Assembly: GCA_008931825.1 (NCBI GenBank)
Contig: QXVZ01012087.1
Coordinates: 1 to 38,013, forward strand
Length of the DNA stretch: 38,013 nt
Direction: 5' to 3'
Source of the DNA: Phallusia fumigata
Taxonomy: Eukaryota > Chordata > Ascidiacea > Phlebobranchia > Ascidiidae
The position numbers were made by a program, and so were the translations under genes. Numbering within the stretch: the stretch's first letter is position 1; each line of letters begins with the position of its first letter. A model generated the notes under the pieces. That model was not told where the DNA came from. It made no database searches and worked only from the letters and a program-made list of their open reading frames with translations. Positions 30,401-38,013 of this stretch are shown in pieces.

Positions 30401-33400
30401 TTCCTATGTGACTAACTCCCAAGATTGACCATTTTAACATCTAGGAACATATATCGCACGCCTCGTTACGAACCCCTGATTTTATGGATAATGATATAAG
30501 ATGGATAATGATATATCTTTGCACGTAACTAACGACAATTTGAGGTGAAAAACATTTTTAAAATGCAGAAAAAAGTACTTGGACGCTGTTCACATCCTAA
30601 TGTGGACATTTGTATTCACTGGATTAAGTGCACGAAGTTTGACACGAAACGAGCTTTAGAAAATGAAAGGAAGTTGGCAACACCGGGCATGAATTTGAAT
30701 ACGTCAGATGTAAAGATTGTTAAAAAATTTGCAACGATAAAATATCCTCATTTTATGCTAGTCATACTATTTGGAACAACACGCAAAATGCTCACTAACT
30801 TGTCTACAGCTGCCTTAATGCACTCCACTAAAGCTATGTGTAATGTTAACACTGTTCAAGATGATGAGCGCATATAATTTCCATTTTATGCATAGTTTTT
30901 GAAACCATCGGTCATTTTTTTATGTTGTTTACCATGTAATGTTCTGGTGTGTTTTATTTACATACCATTGTTTTTTGCGTGCTGCGTTTTGATCAAAATT
31001 GTAATATTTCGTTGTTTAGATTTGGTACTCAAGTGGTGNGGGCTAGCGGGGTAACCACTGGGGCTATGGGGTTAAACCAAACTCATGACACACCGCCTTG
31101 ACCATATCTACCAGCTGTGAAATGTTCATCCAAATCTATCAAACATTTCATGACAAAAGTGCATGGACAAGCTGCAGGGGACAAAAAAAGAAAGAAAAAC
31201 AAAACAAAGTGAAAACAATATGTGTCCCCTTCACGAAGGGGACCCATAATATTGCAAATTATTCACCGCCTTACAGGTACCGTTTAACCAACCAAATTCT
31301 CTAGAATTTTACAGCTAAGTTTTCGAGGTAACCACAGTAGGAGTGACCATTAGAACAACACATTGACATTTAAATTGTGGCACAAAAAACATGATAGTAC
31401 TTCTAAAAATATACTTTTTATTGTTATGTTTTTGGTTCACCTCTTCGATTTGTTTCACATATTCTTTCTTGGTTGGACTGTAGACTATCTCTCTTGCTCC
31501 AGGAAAACAGACAGTTTTTCCACATTCGTGAACAACATTTAAATACTTACCAGTGCTCAGAATTTTGTCTGCCATCTGAAAACACAACAGCAATCAATTT
31601 AGGGGTTTTACAAGCAAGGGAGCACTATTGTGTGTTTAGCTTAATTTTATCTCTACACTGTTTTGTACAAAAATAAGCAGTCTGCTAAAAACGTTGCATT
31701 TAGCTGTTGTAAAGATTGGTATTGAGCAGGGCATTCAACAAATATGTCAATAAAGTGATGATACAAGTTTTTTGTACTTTTGTTAAAAACATTTTTGCAA
31801 AAAACACTACGTATAAAATGTTCAATATCAAGTAGATTTAGATAGACTAACAACACAAAAAATAAACATGTACATTTACTTGCCAAAAAATTAAACAGAA
31901 GAACAGTTCATAATGATTGCAACACTAACCTGTTCCAGATAAACCGGTATTCTGTCCCTGCAAAGGGTATATCTTGACTCCCAATATTGATCATTGTAAT
32001 CTTGTAAAAGCTTGTCTTTACTGAATTTCTCCCGTTCTTCAACAAGAAATTCACTGTAGTAATCCACAATCTCACCTCTGAAAAAAACAAACAAATTGAG
32101 TCTATTAAACGTTTTTGGTTATATGTGCTGTAATGACGCAAAAGACCTGGTTTGTCTTGTAGATTGGTGGCTGCACATTTTTTGAAAAAAAAACACTGAC
32201 TCACTGTTGTGTCTGAGATATGCCAGAGATGCTAGGATATAATGTGTAACACTATAATAATAAATATAAACAGCAAAGGGTAGGACAATCTGAAAGCAAT
32301 ACCTAGTGCAGTGATTTTTGACCGATGTGTTGCGACAAACTGGTGTGCCACAAGACGATGATAGATGTGCCGCAGTGTTATACTATAACCTAACAAACTT
32401 TTTTAATGAGCAAAAACATGTTATCCTTGGCAAACAGCTCACCAAACTCTATTTGGACCACCAACTGTGCATTTATGATGTTTTTAAAATGTCACAGTAG
32501 AAATTAAACTTGCCGAAAAGCTGCCCTGATGTAAAATGCAAGTTGAGGTTTGGAAGTTTAAAAGTGTGACGTTGCGAAAACAGGCTGTGGAGTACTGAAC
32601 TGGCAAACTGGCAACTACTTGTTAAAGTTTGCATGTTTAGTTTTCAAGCCTCCATATGCAGAAAAGTCCAACAAGTTGATTAAATTTTAAAATATTACAC
32701 CTGAGAATAACACTAAACTTGCCACAAATAACAAATATGGCGAAAGTGTTTAGTTTTATCTATATTAGTATTAATAGGTGCACAAAACTCTGTGCTTTTA
32801 GTATTTCACAGGACAATGACATAATTATAGAAAGATTTAAATTTGTTTGCTTGTTTAACATGTGTATTGGTGAGTCAGTGTTCCAACTGTGCTTACAGGA
32901 ATACGGTTACTATTTACCAAGCAACACATTTTATTAATTTTGACAACTCATTTTAAACATCGGGTGTAAATTTTTCTTTTGCCAGGCATTTTAAAATAAA
33001 CCGTGACTCACTTGTAAATCCACTTCTCAAGCATTTCCAGATATGGAACATTGGCCAGTTGTGCAAGATATGTGTAAAGCTGTTCAGCAACCTTATCTCT
33101 AAAACACAAATTGCCATTAAACTACCTTTTAAAGAGTACAATTTAGACATGTTGAGCATAAGGTGAAGTGTTCAAGCTTGTTGCAAAAAACATCAGTAAC
33201 ATGACATCAACAACTGTACATCAAACATGATAATTTGAATAGCAGACTCTAGCTAAAACCAGAGTAGTACATGCCAAGTATGGAAAGCGATATTTGGATC
33301 ATAACAAAAATCTGCTGAACATCACATGTTATGTTACAAGAAGCTAACGTTTTCTCGCTTTCTTTTGAGTATCTCCGAAAATGTTAATTTGTAATCATTC

Positions 33401-36400
33401 CAAATGAAATTTTAACAAAGCCAACAACAGAATACACATATTAACTTACACAAATCTTTTGCCATATCTGTAAAAAAACGTAGAACACCTTTTTGCTTAC
33501 CCAATGCTGCCCATAATTCGCTTGTGCAGCAATGTCAGTACCGATCCCCCAAGGCAGTTGCCTCTCTCCACGGCGATAGCTACTGATGCCAGAACAGACA
33601 TTTGTCTCAGGACTGGCTGAAGGAGAAACACGAGGCGTTGGAGGGATAAATCACCACGGCGACGGTGGTCATCCAGTTGTGCAAGATTTATCTGGTATTC
33701 CTGCATGAAACAGGCAAAAAAGAGATGGTTTGTATTCAGCCCTCAGAGTCGTATTTAGAAGAGGGTAAACAAAACCTATAGTCTTTAAATAGATAACCAT
33801 ACAATTTTATAAGGTTGCAATTATATCGGGCAGTTGTAAACCAGATTGTATGACTTATACAAAAGGGTCAAGGTTTAAATCTTATTACAAAGGTGCACCA
33901 GTCCTGCACCTCGCTTGCATGGAAGGAAAGAAAGAAGATGCCAAATCTATACAAAATAGTGTTTGAGGCAAACTGTTTTAGCTTACCCTGATAATAGTTT
34001 TCATTGCTGAGCACAAAGCATGGTTGACTTTTCCATATTCAAATAAACTTCTTTCTGAAAAACATTCCAATATTCCAAAACATTCCCACAAATAAAACTC
34101 TTGTTATTCACATTTTATTTATCATTTACACAAAAAGTTGTGTATCAATCAAATAGCATACTACTTTTAGTCTAGTCCTTAGATAATGTACCTTCAATGA
34201 AGCTGATGACAATAGAGTAAGAGCTGGCAATTGGAACGACTAGGTTTACCATCTCAGCAAGTGAAACATCTATTATACAAGAGATGGCAGTGAGAAAATA
34301 GAATTAGATGTTCACAACACTACAAAGTACTTTTATTTTAATACATGATTTTGCATGCTATTTTATTTGTTTTACTTAGGTATGTCTTCTATGTTGAAAA
34401 GATACAATTTTCCGCCACTTATTGGCATTAAACCTCAAAAAGCCTAATTTGGAGAAAAGTGTAGGACATACAGCAGTGCTTAAGACACAATTTTAAAAAC
34501 GATTTGTTTGTTCGCACAGTAACAGTTGTCTAAACCTTTCCAACTTTTTATTGTAAGGGCTATACAGTAAACATTGGTTAATCCAGATTCAGTTAAACTG
34601 GATCTTCACCTAATACAGAAGAATATGCCATTTTAGCGTAAGTGTTTTTTTTCCTCTTACCCATAGTTGGTTCCAGGATGAATCGTCTTGGAGAATACTT
34701 GTCATCTCCTTGTCTAACCAGAATGTGATTTCCTTCTATTCCAGACAACACAGACAGGAGGTCTCGAACTATTGCCTTCTCTTGAATCTTGAGCGATTGG
34801 TTTCCAAGTGTGGAAGTCTGTGTATAAAGTTGATGGCAATAATTTCATTTTTACCGAGTTATTAATGCAACTAATATGTGTTTGTTTGTTTTGTACATGT
34901 CCTTTGTGCGCTCCGAATTGTTGTACTTGGTTTTACAGATCAGTTTTGAAACAGTCAAATTTTTTTCAGTTACTATGAAGAACAGTTCTTGAGTTAACTA
35001 CATTATGTTGCATACCAAATGCTGAGTGCTGGTGTCAAAAGGAAAATCATAAGTCAAGTGCCTTCGTTTCATTGGACCAACCAGCCATGGGGGAGGAGAA
35101 GGTACCACATGATTTGGTGCCCTCGACTGGTGGCGATCATGAAGCATCTTACGGATCGCATCGGCAGTCAGTTGAGTTGTGCTTGTTGCAGCTTTTTCGA
35201 GATTGCTTCGAAGCTTAAAAATATACTTGAAAGTTTATGGCAACACTCATAACAAAACTAGAAGGGTGGCTTACCATATATAGACATTCTACATACACTA
35301 TTACCCGATATTAAAAGAGGATATATTCCACACATTATATTACATTGGGTCTTATAATTACCTACACTATTTATGACATAATTGTTTCTGCTTGCAGAAA
35401 CGCCNCCGCCAAACATTTGATGCCAAAGTGCATAGACATAGTGCAAGGAAATATTTCACCCTTTTGGGGGCTAGCGGGGTAACCCTTGGGGCTAAGAAGT
35501 CGACCGAAATGAATGGCACATCGCCATGACCATATCTACCAGCTGTGAAAGTTTCATCCAAATCCATCAAACATTTCATGCCAAAAGGGCATGGACAAGC
35601 TGCAGGGCAGAAAAAAGAAAAAAAAGACAAAAAACAAAAACAGAGTGAAAACAATATGTGTCCCCTTTCAGGAAGGGAACCCATAATGACTTTCATTACA
35701 TTAAGCCACCATCAAGCAATGTACTACAGTTTCACATTTTTATTCCTTTTATAAGCTTTTTACATTTTCACTTTAGCATTCATTGCTGTATGTGTACATA
35801 GGTCCTTCAGATTAAACAACAAAGAAGCGCAAAAGCTGATTCACATTGCAGGTAATTTTCTGACAATTTGTGCATAAAATTGTAGATTTTGTGTTGCGGC
35901 TGTAAAAACTCAAAGGGAAACCAGTTGTGTTTCTAGATTCATGTGAGTTTAGCCACCTCTGACTCAAAACATGACAAATAGGTTTGATAGGCGGAATTAC
36001 ACTTAAGAAAAAATGTCAAGTAATGCCTGACAATCTGGTATCAAACTAAAGATAATACAGTGTAAACATAAAACGGAAATAGGTGTGGACACATTTCGTA
36101 AACAAAATGTTCGCCCCCAATAGCTACCATTGACTACAATATGTTAAAAAAACAACCTGCAAACATTAAACATTGCTGACAAAATGTTGCCTACCTCAAT
36201 AAGTTCCTGAGCAGTCAGTTTTGATCCTGATGGTGGAAGAGTGACGAGGGATGATCCAAGTCCTCCTGGTGGATGATGTGGGATCAATTTTGCTGCTTCG
36301 CCCTTCTCCTCTGCACAGGAAACTAAAGTATCCTTAATCTCTTTATTTTCCATGATTTCCGAAAGCACGAAGACAAGAGCATCAACATTGCGAACACTGT

Positions 36401-37781
36401 AAACAAAGACAGCTTTCCTTCTTTTTTATCCACACATATCCATTACCAAGCCCCAAATCTATCTTTTGGTGGAAAAAAGGAGTCGAATAATGACAATTTA
36501 TGAATTTTGATTTGTTTACAATTTAGTGTATCTACTGCATGGAGCTAATGCAGTAAACAAGGTCATCTATAGACAATTTTTTAATGTTATGGTATTGACG
36601 GAAATACAACACACACATAATACATATATATGTAAACAATAAATGCTAAACCATTTTAGTGCAATTAGTTGGTTGCCAACATTCTGTGCTTACTTTTTTG
36701 CCTTCAATTCCTCATACTTGTGGATGAATTCTTGGGGTTTTGTGGCATTTTCTGATATGCGCACAGTTGCAGTGTGTGTGTTAACCTGCATACGAAACAA
36801 AAAGTAACGTCACCAAAAACTTAAAGTTAAACAAATTTTGTGTTATACTTGTGTTGTTCGGAATGGTGTGCGATTTTTCAACAGGTGGTCTGTAACTTCG
36901 GCAGCATTCTGACCATCACTTGCTCTGTAAAATGTTAAATGCAATACTGCATTGTTATAACTATTGAATCTAAATATTTTACTTTCTGTCAAGATTCCAG
37001 CCAAACCAGAGGCTGTTGTGCAGTGATTCTCAAACTATGTGCCGCAGCACACTAGTGTGCCATAAAAGCTTTCCAAGTGTGCCGCGAAATTTTCGCTTTT
37101 GAGTCTAATTTGAGCCACATTTGATTTTGCATCTAATTTTTGAAAAAATTTGAACTGAAACGAGATTCTGGTGTTGCAATAACGAGAATTGATTGCGGCT
37201 TCTTATTTTAATTGTGGTAGAATAATGGGGAGCTGTACGTTAATGGTGCGAATGCCTCACTGATGTATTACAGTAAAAATCAGTTCTCAATATCAAAAAG
37301 AGACTTTTGGAGCTTGGTGACAGAATGCGAGTGTGTATGACAACACCAGAATCTCGTTTCAGTTTAATTTGCTGCCAAAGCAGCCTCACCCGTCGCATTA
37401 AAGCAAGATAAATTTCTTTCAACAACTTTTCGTGTTATTTGTTTGCAAAGTGTGAAAGTTAATATAGTTCCTTACCGCAAGATAAAAAGTTTGAGAACCA
37501 CTGCTGTTGTGTATGAAAACAATTGAATCTAAATATTTTAGCTTGGGCTTGTTGGTACTTTCTGTCAAGATTCCGGCCACACCAGGGACTGTTGTGTATA
37601 AGCTGTGGGTAGTCGTAATTTACTGAAATATCTCTACAGCTTTTCAGTTTATTTTTAAAATGTACATTCGCAGTTAGCTTTTAGGACGCAAAACCGTGCG
37701 TTTGAATAACCAAGTAGAATATTACTTTAGGAGATAAATCAGCTGATTTGCACAGTGGTGGATCCGAAATTCGTCGCTCAT
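18346..37781 (-). CDS. TUBGCP2: gamma-tubulin complex component 2 (GCP2/SPC97 family), 19 exons found, central exon(s) missing
   Basis: The product is a core subunit of the gamma-tubulin small and ring complexes that nucleate microtubules at centrosomes and spindle poles. Exons, 5' to 3' on the - strand: 37781-37726, 36924-36849, 36785-36694, 36396-36195, 35213-35016, 34817-34661, 34269-34192, 34054-33987, 33700-33501, 33098-33012, 32077-31930, 31575-31441, then a missing part, then 25746-25673, 24371-24250, 22719-22616, 22035-21915, 21604-21461, 19624-19461, 18484-18346. All junctions have GT-AG ends and matching phase except the one gap. Family hallmarks include [58 protein letters not shown] and LDYNGFY. 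About 788 residues are recovered; the vertebrate protein has about 900. Two GNAT genes lie within the largest intron on the other strand. Confidence 0.93.
18796..19250. repeat. 227-bp direct duplication around a single N (assembly artefact)
   Basis: 18796-19022 and 19024-19250 read identically and are separated by one N at 19023. It lies in the last TUBGCP2 intron. An exact copy on both sides of a gap mark is the signature of overlapping contig ends that were not merged. Confidence 0.85.
19461..19624 (-). CDS. TUBGCP2: TUBGCP2 exon (GRIP2 C-terminal part)
   Basis: Acceptor tacgacag, donor gtgcgt. Encodes [16 protein letters not shown], then [19 protein letters not shown] and HCLFNILH. The donor at CACAA/gtgcgt is chosen because its two carried bases make Lys with the next exon, giving HKLDYNGFY. 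Confidence 0.85.
19664..20074. mobile_element. hAT-like MITE in a TUBGCP2 intron
   Basis: Begins CAGGGGTGGCC and ends GGCCACCACTG, so the ends are inverted. A GAGCCGC-like string lies just inside the left end, typical of hAT elements. No clear 8-bp target duplication was found. Internally there are two related segments (near 19765-19860 and 19900-20030) that share AAACAAAAACA and GCATTTTA strings. Confidence 0.4.
20493..20567 (-). repeat. tRNA-like 75-nt sequence (tRNA pseudogene or SINE head)
   Basis: On the - strand the ends TTTTGCG and CGCAAGC pair over five bases. Next comes an A-box-like TAGCTCTGGTGGTAGAAC, and GTGGT-TTCGTAT-CCCAC sits exactly where a T arm belongs (B-box-like). The anticodon stem does not pair and the T stem has a mismatch, so a working tRNA is unlikely. 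Confidence 0.45.
21461..21604 (-). CDS. TUBGCP2: TUBGCP2 exon (GRIP2 core)
   Basis: Acceptor ctgtacag context on the - strand (cccgtacag), donor gtaggc; 144 nt, in phase. Encodes [37 protein letters not shown] and CVAFSNFMQ. The TNxxLL...SKL pattern is diagnostic of GCP2/GCP3 proteins and clearly closer to GCP2. Confidence 0.95.
21915..22035 (-). CDS. TUBGCP2: TUBGCP2 exon (GRIP2, [12 protein letters not shown])
   Basis: Acceptor gtgttag, donor gtagga; 121 nt. Encodes [20 protein letters not shown] followed by [13 protein letters not shown], among the most conserved segments of the family. Confidence 0.95.
22616..22719 (-). CDS. TUBGCP2: TUBGCP2 exon (GRIP2, HVERQL)
   Basis: Acceptor tctttcag, donor gtacgt; 104 nt. 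Encodes [20 protein letters not shown] and [13 protein letters not shown], matching the family helix after ALTRYQ. Confidence 0.93.
23346..23720. repeat. modular interspersed repeat, copy 1
   Basis: Starts AACTAGAAGGGTGGCTTTCA, carries the palindrome GTTTCTGC-AG-GCAGAAAC at 23479-23496, and continues into two GGGGCTA...GGGGTCAA-type modules (near 23537 and 23663). Related copies are at 24717-24953 (with its duplicate), 31035-31250 and 35256-35690. No open frame; class unknown. Confidence 0.6.
24250..24371 (-). CDS. TUBGCP2: TUBGCP2 exon (GRIP2 start, [11 protein letters not shown])
   Basis: Acceptor ttttttag, donor gtaagt; 122 nt. Encodes [20 protein letters not shown], then [20 protein letters not shown]. 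The first 31 nt recur at 24955-24985 because of the duplication described separately. Confidence 0.95.
24341..25566. repeat. about 612-bp near-identical duplication around a single N (allelic overlap artefact)
   Basis: 24341-24953 and 24955-25566 are copies separated by N at 24954. They differ at about a dozen positions plus a 1-bp indel (AGAAGGGTGGC versus AGAAGGTGGC). It includes the first 31 nt of one TUBGCP2 exon, which is therefore falsely repeated at 24955-24985. About 2 % divergence fits two haplotypes. Confidence 0.8.
24717..24953. repeat. modular interspersed repeat, copy 2 (repeated at 25331-25566)
   Basis: AACTAGAAGGGTGGCTTTCA start and the GTTTCTGC-AG-GCAGAAAC palindrome at 24830-24847 match the copy at 23346. 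After the palindrome it diverges to a different module. The second occurrence belongs to the assembly duplication. Confidence 0.55.
25673..25746 (-). CDS. TUBGCP2: TUBGCP2 exon ([11 protein letters not shown])
   Basis: Acceptor gttgcag, donor gtgcca; 74 nt. Encodes [20 protein letters not shown], matching the HDLITQLLR segment of the family. It opens with a single base that must complete a codon begun by a missing upstream exon, because the previous exon found (31441) ends on a codon boundary. Confidence 0.9.
26751..27431 (+). CDS. GNAT-family N-acetyltransferase, copy 1 (226 aa, intronless)
   Basis: Predicted acetyl-CoA-dependent N-acetyltransferase of the arylalkylamine/dopamine N-acetyltransferase-like branch; acts in the cytosol on a small amine, with substrate unknown. 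Motif A is visible as [20 protein letters not shown] (residues 126-145), where the GxG loop binds the CoA pyrophosphate, followed by ELGCEAIRM and the motif B end, [11 protein letters not shown] at 26751 opens the frame; TAA at 27429-27431 overlaps an AATAAA. The gene lies within a TUBGCP2 intron on the opposite strand, about 2.2 kb before a paralogue. Confidence 0.8.
   Translation: MEHANNVEGLELVNLTSENSIEVKEFLADNFFKDSPLIKLTSMSDDELKKVLFARIDQMLACNLSFGFREKNRTLVAMWANSLSPSKAHEIPSGGSSVLYQYLKSIGDFGKEIGAKTYMTCGSASVSSKYTGLGLARKLLIRSEAKAVELGCEAIRMNSTNSFMHRIAAGMDYKVLKRSRFEDFVDLDGNRPFRGKGEGVHVDLVVYYKWLNKTKNSLKLSRIFFK
27531..27640. mobile_element. possible hAT-end fragment
   Basis: CAGGTGTCTCAAACTCAAAT followed by GAGGGCCAAGTG resembles a hAT terminal region. 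No matching right end or target duplication was identified, so the extent is uncertain. Confidence 0.25.
28971..29091. mobile_element. fold-back MITE, second member of family A
   Basis: Left arm 28971-29020 and right arm 29043-29090 are inverted repeats; from the outside both read TTGTGTGT, then AAAATTTTTTACGTTT or ACATTTTCTGCGTTT, then AACACTGTTT. These strings match the arms of the element at 9546-9767. It lacks the nested G-rich insert and has a 22-nt loop. Confidence 0.65.
29625..30296 (+). CDS. GNAT-family N-acetyltransferase, copy 2 (223 aa, intronless)
   Basis: Paralogue of the gene at 26751, collinear over its whole length (shared [64 protein letters not shown]). Motif A is [20 protein letters not shown] (126-145). 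The first glycine of the loop is Lys here (YAKMGLA against YTGLGLA), which could weaken CoA binding or be tolerated. Start chosen at ATG 29625; an upstream in-frame TTG at 29610 is not a plausible start. TAA at 30294-30296. Confidence 0.8.
   Translation: MDSHKLVNLELVKLQPRDCKEVHAFVVENYLKVSPFFRMTEVNVEDLKQPYLKRLEELLKFNASFGYRDKQTGQLVAMCGNYLDPNNLNNDGSNTADIVVQFVESTGKHWYEKIGAKSGLKFGTVCVLPEYAKMGLATSLAVRSEEAAVALGCEAIGMHSSNNYTNRIAEKLGYSVLGQWMYNEFVDANGRRPFTEEKIGEHTSMTKYYKWLRSSEGQDNVVT
31035..31250. repeat. modular interspersed repeat, copy 3 (3' part)
   Basis: Starts at the single N (31039) with GGGCTAGCGGGGTAACC, then CATATCTACCAGCTGTGAAA and an A-rich stretch. It ends in the hairpin TCCCCTTCACGAAGGGGA. 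It matches 35464-35690 nearly throughout. The 5' half seen in other copies is absent on this side of the N. Confidence 0.6.
31441..31575 (-). CDS. TUBGCP2: TUBGCP2 exon ([15 protein letters not shown])
   Basis: Acceptor ttttcag, donor gtgaac; 135 nt. Encodes [20 protein letters not shown] and later [10 protein letters not shown], a nearly invariant family segment. It ends on a codon boundary, which conflicts with the phase of the next exon found (25746). Confidence 0.95.
31930..32077 (-). CDS. TUBGCP2: TUBGCP2 exon ([10 protein letters not shown])
   Basis: Acceptor tttttcag, donor gttagt; 148 nt. Encodes [20 protein letters not shown] and [12 protein letters not shown], matching the family segment after EKWIY. 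Confidence 0.93.
32308..32385. mobile_element. possible hAT-end fragment
   Basis: GTGCAGTGATTTTTGACC followed by GGTGTGCCAC and TGTGCCGCAGTG resembles the left end of the hAT element at 37021 (CAGTGATTCTC, GTGTGCC, GTGCCGC). No right end was found. Confidence 0.3.
33012..33098 (-). CDS. TUBGCP2: TUBGCP2 exon ([11 protein letters not shown])
   Basis: Acceptor gttttag, donor gtgagt; 87 nt. Encodes [14 protein letters not shown] and [15 protein letters not shown], the GRIP1 signature region. Confidence 0.93.
33501..33700 (-). CDS. TUBGCP2: TUBGCP2 exon (GRIP1, [12 protein letters not shown])
   Basis: Acceptor catgcag, donor gtaagc; 200 nt. Encodes [18 protein letters not shown], then [19 protein letters not shown] and LTLLHKR. 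The GGSxLxLLH pattern is characteristic of the family. Confidence 0.95.
33987..34054 (-). CDS. TUBGCP2: TUBGCP2 exon ([16 protein letters not shown])
   Basis: Acceptor tttttcag, donor gtaagc; 68 nt, in phase. Encodes [20 protein letters not shown] and IIR. Confidence 0.92.
34192..34269 (-). CDS. TUBGCP2: TUBGCP2 exon (start of GRIP1)
   Basis: Acceptor tataatag, donor gtacat; 78 nt. Encodes [20 protein letters not shown] and VISFIE, matching the LPVAASY segment of the family. Confidence 0.9.
34661..34817 (-). CDS. TUBGCP2: TUBGCP2 exon ([17 protein letters not shown])
   Basis: Acceptor tacacag, donor gtaaga; 157 nt. Encodes [20 protein letters not shown] and [15 protein letters not shown], the GCP2-type start of the gamma-tubulin complex fold. 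Confidence 0.9.
35016..35213 (-). CDS. TUBGCP2: TUBGCP2 exon (N-terminal linker)
   Basis: Acceptor ttttaag, donor gtatgc; 198 nt, phase 0-0. Encodes [20 protein letters not shown], then [19 protein letters not shown] and LTYDFPFDT. Less conserved than the GRIP regions, but phase and position fit well. Confidence 0.85.
35256..35690. repeat. modular interspersed repeat, fullest copy
   Basis: Starts AAAACTAGAAGGGTGGCTTA, has the palindrome GTTTCTGC-TT-GCAGAAAC (35384-35401), a single N at 35405, a GGGGGCTAGCGGGGTAACCC module (35467), an A-rich stretch, and ends in a degraded TCCCCT...AGGGA hairpin near 35662-35680. It shows that the 5' and 3' parts seen elsewhere can belong to one element of about 430 bp. 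Confidence 0.6.
36195..36396 (-). CDS. TUBGCP2: TUBGCP2 exon (N-terminal domain)
   Basis: Acceptor gtttacag, donor gtaggc; 202 nt. Encodes [20 protein letters not shown] and later [12 protein letters not shown], corresponding to the vertebrate LDPLVYLLSKL and MQELEE segments. Confidence 0.9.
36694..36785 (-). CDS. TUBGCP2: TUBGCP2 exon (N-terminal domain)
   Basis: Acceptor gtatgcag, donor gtaagc; 92 nt. Encodes [20 protein letters not shown] and [10 protein letters not shown], matching FLKKYDELK in the vertebrate protein. Confidence 0.9.
36849..36924 (-). CDS. TUBGCP2: TUBGCP2 exon 2
   Basis: Acceptor ttttacag, donor gtataa; 76 nt. Encodes [20 protein letters not shown] and FRTTQ; LLxKNRTP is conserved in GCP2. 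Confidence 0.9.
36963..37596. repeat. tandem duplication in TUBGCP2 intron 1, split by a hAT MITE
   Basis: ATTGAATCTAAATATTTT through TTTCTGTCAAGATTCC to CTGTTGTG occurs at 36963-37020 and again at 37522-37596. The second copy has 17 extra bases after the first block. The first copy is interrupted at its CTGTTGTG by the element at 37021-37503; the second is intact there. Confidence 0.75.
37021..37503. mobile_element. hAT-type MITE with perfect 8-bp target-site duplication
   Basis: The left end CAGTGATTCTCAAACT and the right end AGTTTGAGAACCACTG form inverted terminal repeats with one mismatch. CTGTTGTG flanks both sides exactly (37013-37020 and 37504-37511), the 8-bp duplication typical of hAT transposition. 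A perfect 23-bp inner inverted repeat lies at 37154-37176 and 37341-37363. There is no transposase frame, so it depends on another element. Confidence 0.9.
37726..37781 (-). CDS. TUBGCP2: TUBGCP2 exon 1, start codon
   Basis: The frame starts [19 protein letters not shown], matching the vertebrate N-terminus MSEFRIHHDVNELLSLL. The start ATG is at 37781-37779, with an in-frame TAG six bases upstream on the - strand, so no longer N-terminus is possible in this exon. Donor gtaata; two bases carry into exon 2. Confidence 0.92.
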
Positions 37782-38013
37782 AGTCTTCTATGTTTCAAAA
37801 CGCACAGCAAAAATTTCCAAAATCCCTCACACCACCCAAACAAACCGATAAGTGTCAATCAAAATCATCCCGCGAGTCGAGTTAAATACCGTCACAAGAG
37901 GCACTGAAGAGAATAACGACATAGAAACTTCAGCAAAAACTCCATCATTTCATTTCAAAATATTTTGTTTCAAGCGGAAAGTTAGCGAAACCCACTGCGT
38001 TAACCCTAAAAGT
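37782..38013 (-). promoter_or_regulatory. TUBGCP2 5' flank and probable promoter
   Basis: 232 nt upstream of the start codon up to the window edge. No TATA box is seen, as is usual for a housekeeping gene. The transcription start cannot be placed from sequence. Confidence 0.3.

Noticed and set aside
30300-30440. - strand GDFK-like reading considered as the missing TUBGCP2 exon
   Set aside because: It contains a stop shortly upstream and does not continue with the expected hydrophobic helix pattern.
30545-30877. 110-codon + frame downstream of the second acetyltransferase
   Set aside because: It begins without ATG at its 5' end, has no recognisable motif and is AT-driven in composition.

Overview
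The window looks like nuclear DNA of an invertebrate chordate, most likely a sea squirt (Ciona-like tunicate). The reasons are AT-rich spliced genes with introns mostly of a few hundred bases, a clearly animal TUBGCP2 gene, CUB and kringle modules, dense short inverted-repeat transposons, single-N assembly joins, and one join whose two sides differ by about 2 % like two alleles. The species call is inference; the gene structures below come from hand splicing with checked reading phase.

Layout. (1) 1-5030: mostly non-coding; one short acidic exon at 477-577/581 of an unidentified gene. (2) 5033-17224, + strand: a complete 16-exon gene for a 996-residue type I membrane protein. In order it has a signal peptide, two CUB domains, a Thr-rich mucin-like stretch, a kringle, a second Thr-rich stretch, one transmembrane helix, and a 435-residue cytoplasmic tail with many tyrosine docking motifs and proline-rich, SH3-type motifs. 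I do not recognise this architecture as a named gene; it is the best candidate here for something undescribed. (3) 18346-37781, - strand: TUBGCP2 (gamma-tubulin complex component 2), 19 exons found, start to stop, converging tail-to-tail with gene 2. About 90 residues in its middle are absent from the window, and the reading phase proves that coding sequence is missing between 25746 and 31441. (4) Inside that same TUBGCP2 intron, on the opposite strand, sit two intronless GNAT-family N-acetyltransferase paralogues (26751-27431 and 29625-30296).

Repeats. Introns carry several hAT-like MITEs, one with a perfect 8-bp target duplication and an unoccupied sister site. There are two copies of one fold-back family, another fold-back element, a modular repeat family with a conserved GTTTCTGC/GCAGAAAC palindrome, and a tRNA-like sequence. 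Two of the four single-N positions (19023 and 24954) are flanked by duplicated sequence and look like unmerged assembly overlaps, not biology.

The genes do not form a pathway: a presumed cell-surface receptor/adaptor, a microtubule-nucleation subunit and two small-molecule acetyltransferases share the locus.
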